DNA from: JADGHX01 sp035760965
GTDB lineage: Bacteria > Pseudomonadota > Gammaproteobacteria > Steroidobacterales > Steroidobacteraceae
Assembly: GCA_035760965.1 (NCBI GenBank)
Contig: DASTRY010000028.1
Span: 1-50,467 of the forward strand
Direction of reading: 5' to 3'
DNA: 50,467 bases
Below the pieces are notes generated by a model. The model did no database searches. It saw only the letters and a list, made by a program, of their open reading frames with translations, and was not told where the DNA came from. Positions 48,884-50,467 of the stretch are shown piece by piece. Both the position numbers and the translations under genes were made by a program. Each line of letters opens with the position of its first letter. Positions within the stretch are counted from its first letter, which is position 1.

Positions 48884-50467
<1,584 letters not shown>

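Overview
The window is GC-rich DNA, tightly packed with genes, from a Gram-negative bacterium. A TonB-dependent receptor, an RND efflux pair, a lipid A oxidase-like barrel and several Tat or Sec exported enzymes show two membranes. The mix of acyl-CoA catabolism, the DUF6152 pair and E. coli-like Pgm and Lon suggests a soil or freshwater gammaproteobacterium, perhaps near Steroidobacterales/Nevskiales. That placement is inference from gene content, not from a marker gene. I found two tRNA genes (Asp, Val), no rRNA, no CRISPR array and no complete mobile element.

Layout. 1-1124: a frameshifted tyrosine integrase remnant running into the 3' end of tRNA-Asp, the scar of an integrated element that extends off the left edge. 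1228-4513: a fumarylacetoacetate hydrolase-family gene divergent from a thiamine-diphosphate enzyme, then inorganic pyrophosphatase. 4514-8571: a repeat-rich zone around a gamma-glutamyltransferase-like gene and a DUF763 gene, with three tandem arrays (43 bp x 6, 39 bp x 7 inside DUF763, 88 bp x 3). 8572-18442: DUF2007, a di-haem cytochrome c with one unusual CX3CH site, phosphoglucomutase, DUF3096, an RND permease and adaptor, a serine beta-lactamase-like hydrolase and a flavin split-barrel protein. 18443-21485: a MocR regulator coupled to an alanyl-tRNA editing protein, then an alpha/beta hydrolase. 21507-25695: a four-gene minus-strand operon (unknown exported protein, DUF6152, carboxylesterase, MFS). 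26061-34212: MFS transporter, tRNA-Val, LpxQ-like barrel, PilZ, DUF4142, zinc alcohol dehydrogenase, an orphan palindrome/terminator pair, orphan CheB and trehalase.

34321-48393 is the most coherent block, a CoA-thioester catabolic island. A FadB/FadJ-like fusion and a thiolase run left. A divergent operon runs right: two acyl-CoA dehydrogenases, SDR, APH-type kinase, ACAD10/11-type dehydrogenase, IclR regulator, acyl-CoA ligase and TonB-dependent receptor. The kinase plus ACAD11-like pair matches the split form of ACAD10/ACAD11, which removes a gamma-hydroxyl from acyl-CoAs by phosphorylation and elimination. With the SDR and ligase it resembles the levulinate (lva) pathway logic, but here it is wired to a dehydrogenase pair and an outer-membrane importer. 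I therefore predict import, CoA activation and beta-oxidation of a gamma-oxo or gamma-hydroxy acid, controlled by IclR. The right edge holds DUF1328 and the 3' part of lon, separated by back-to-back terminators.
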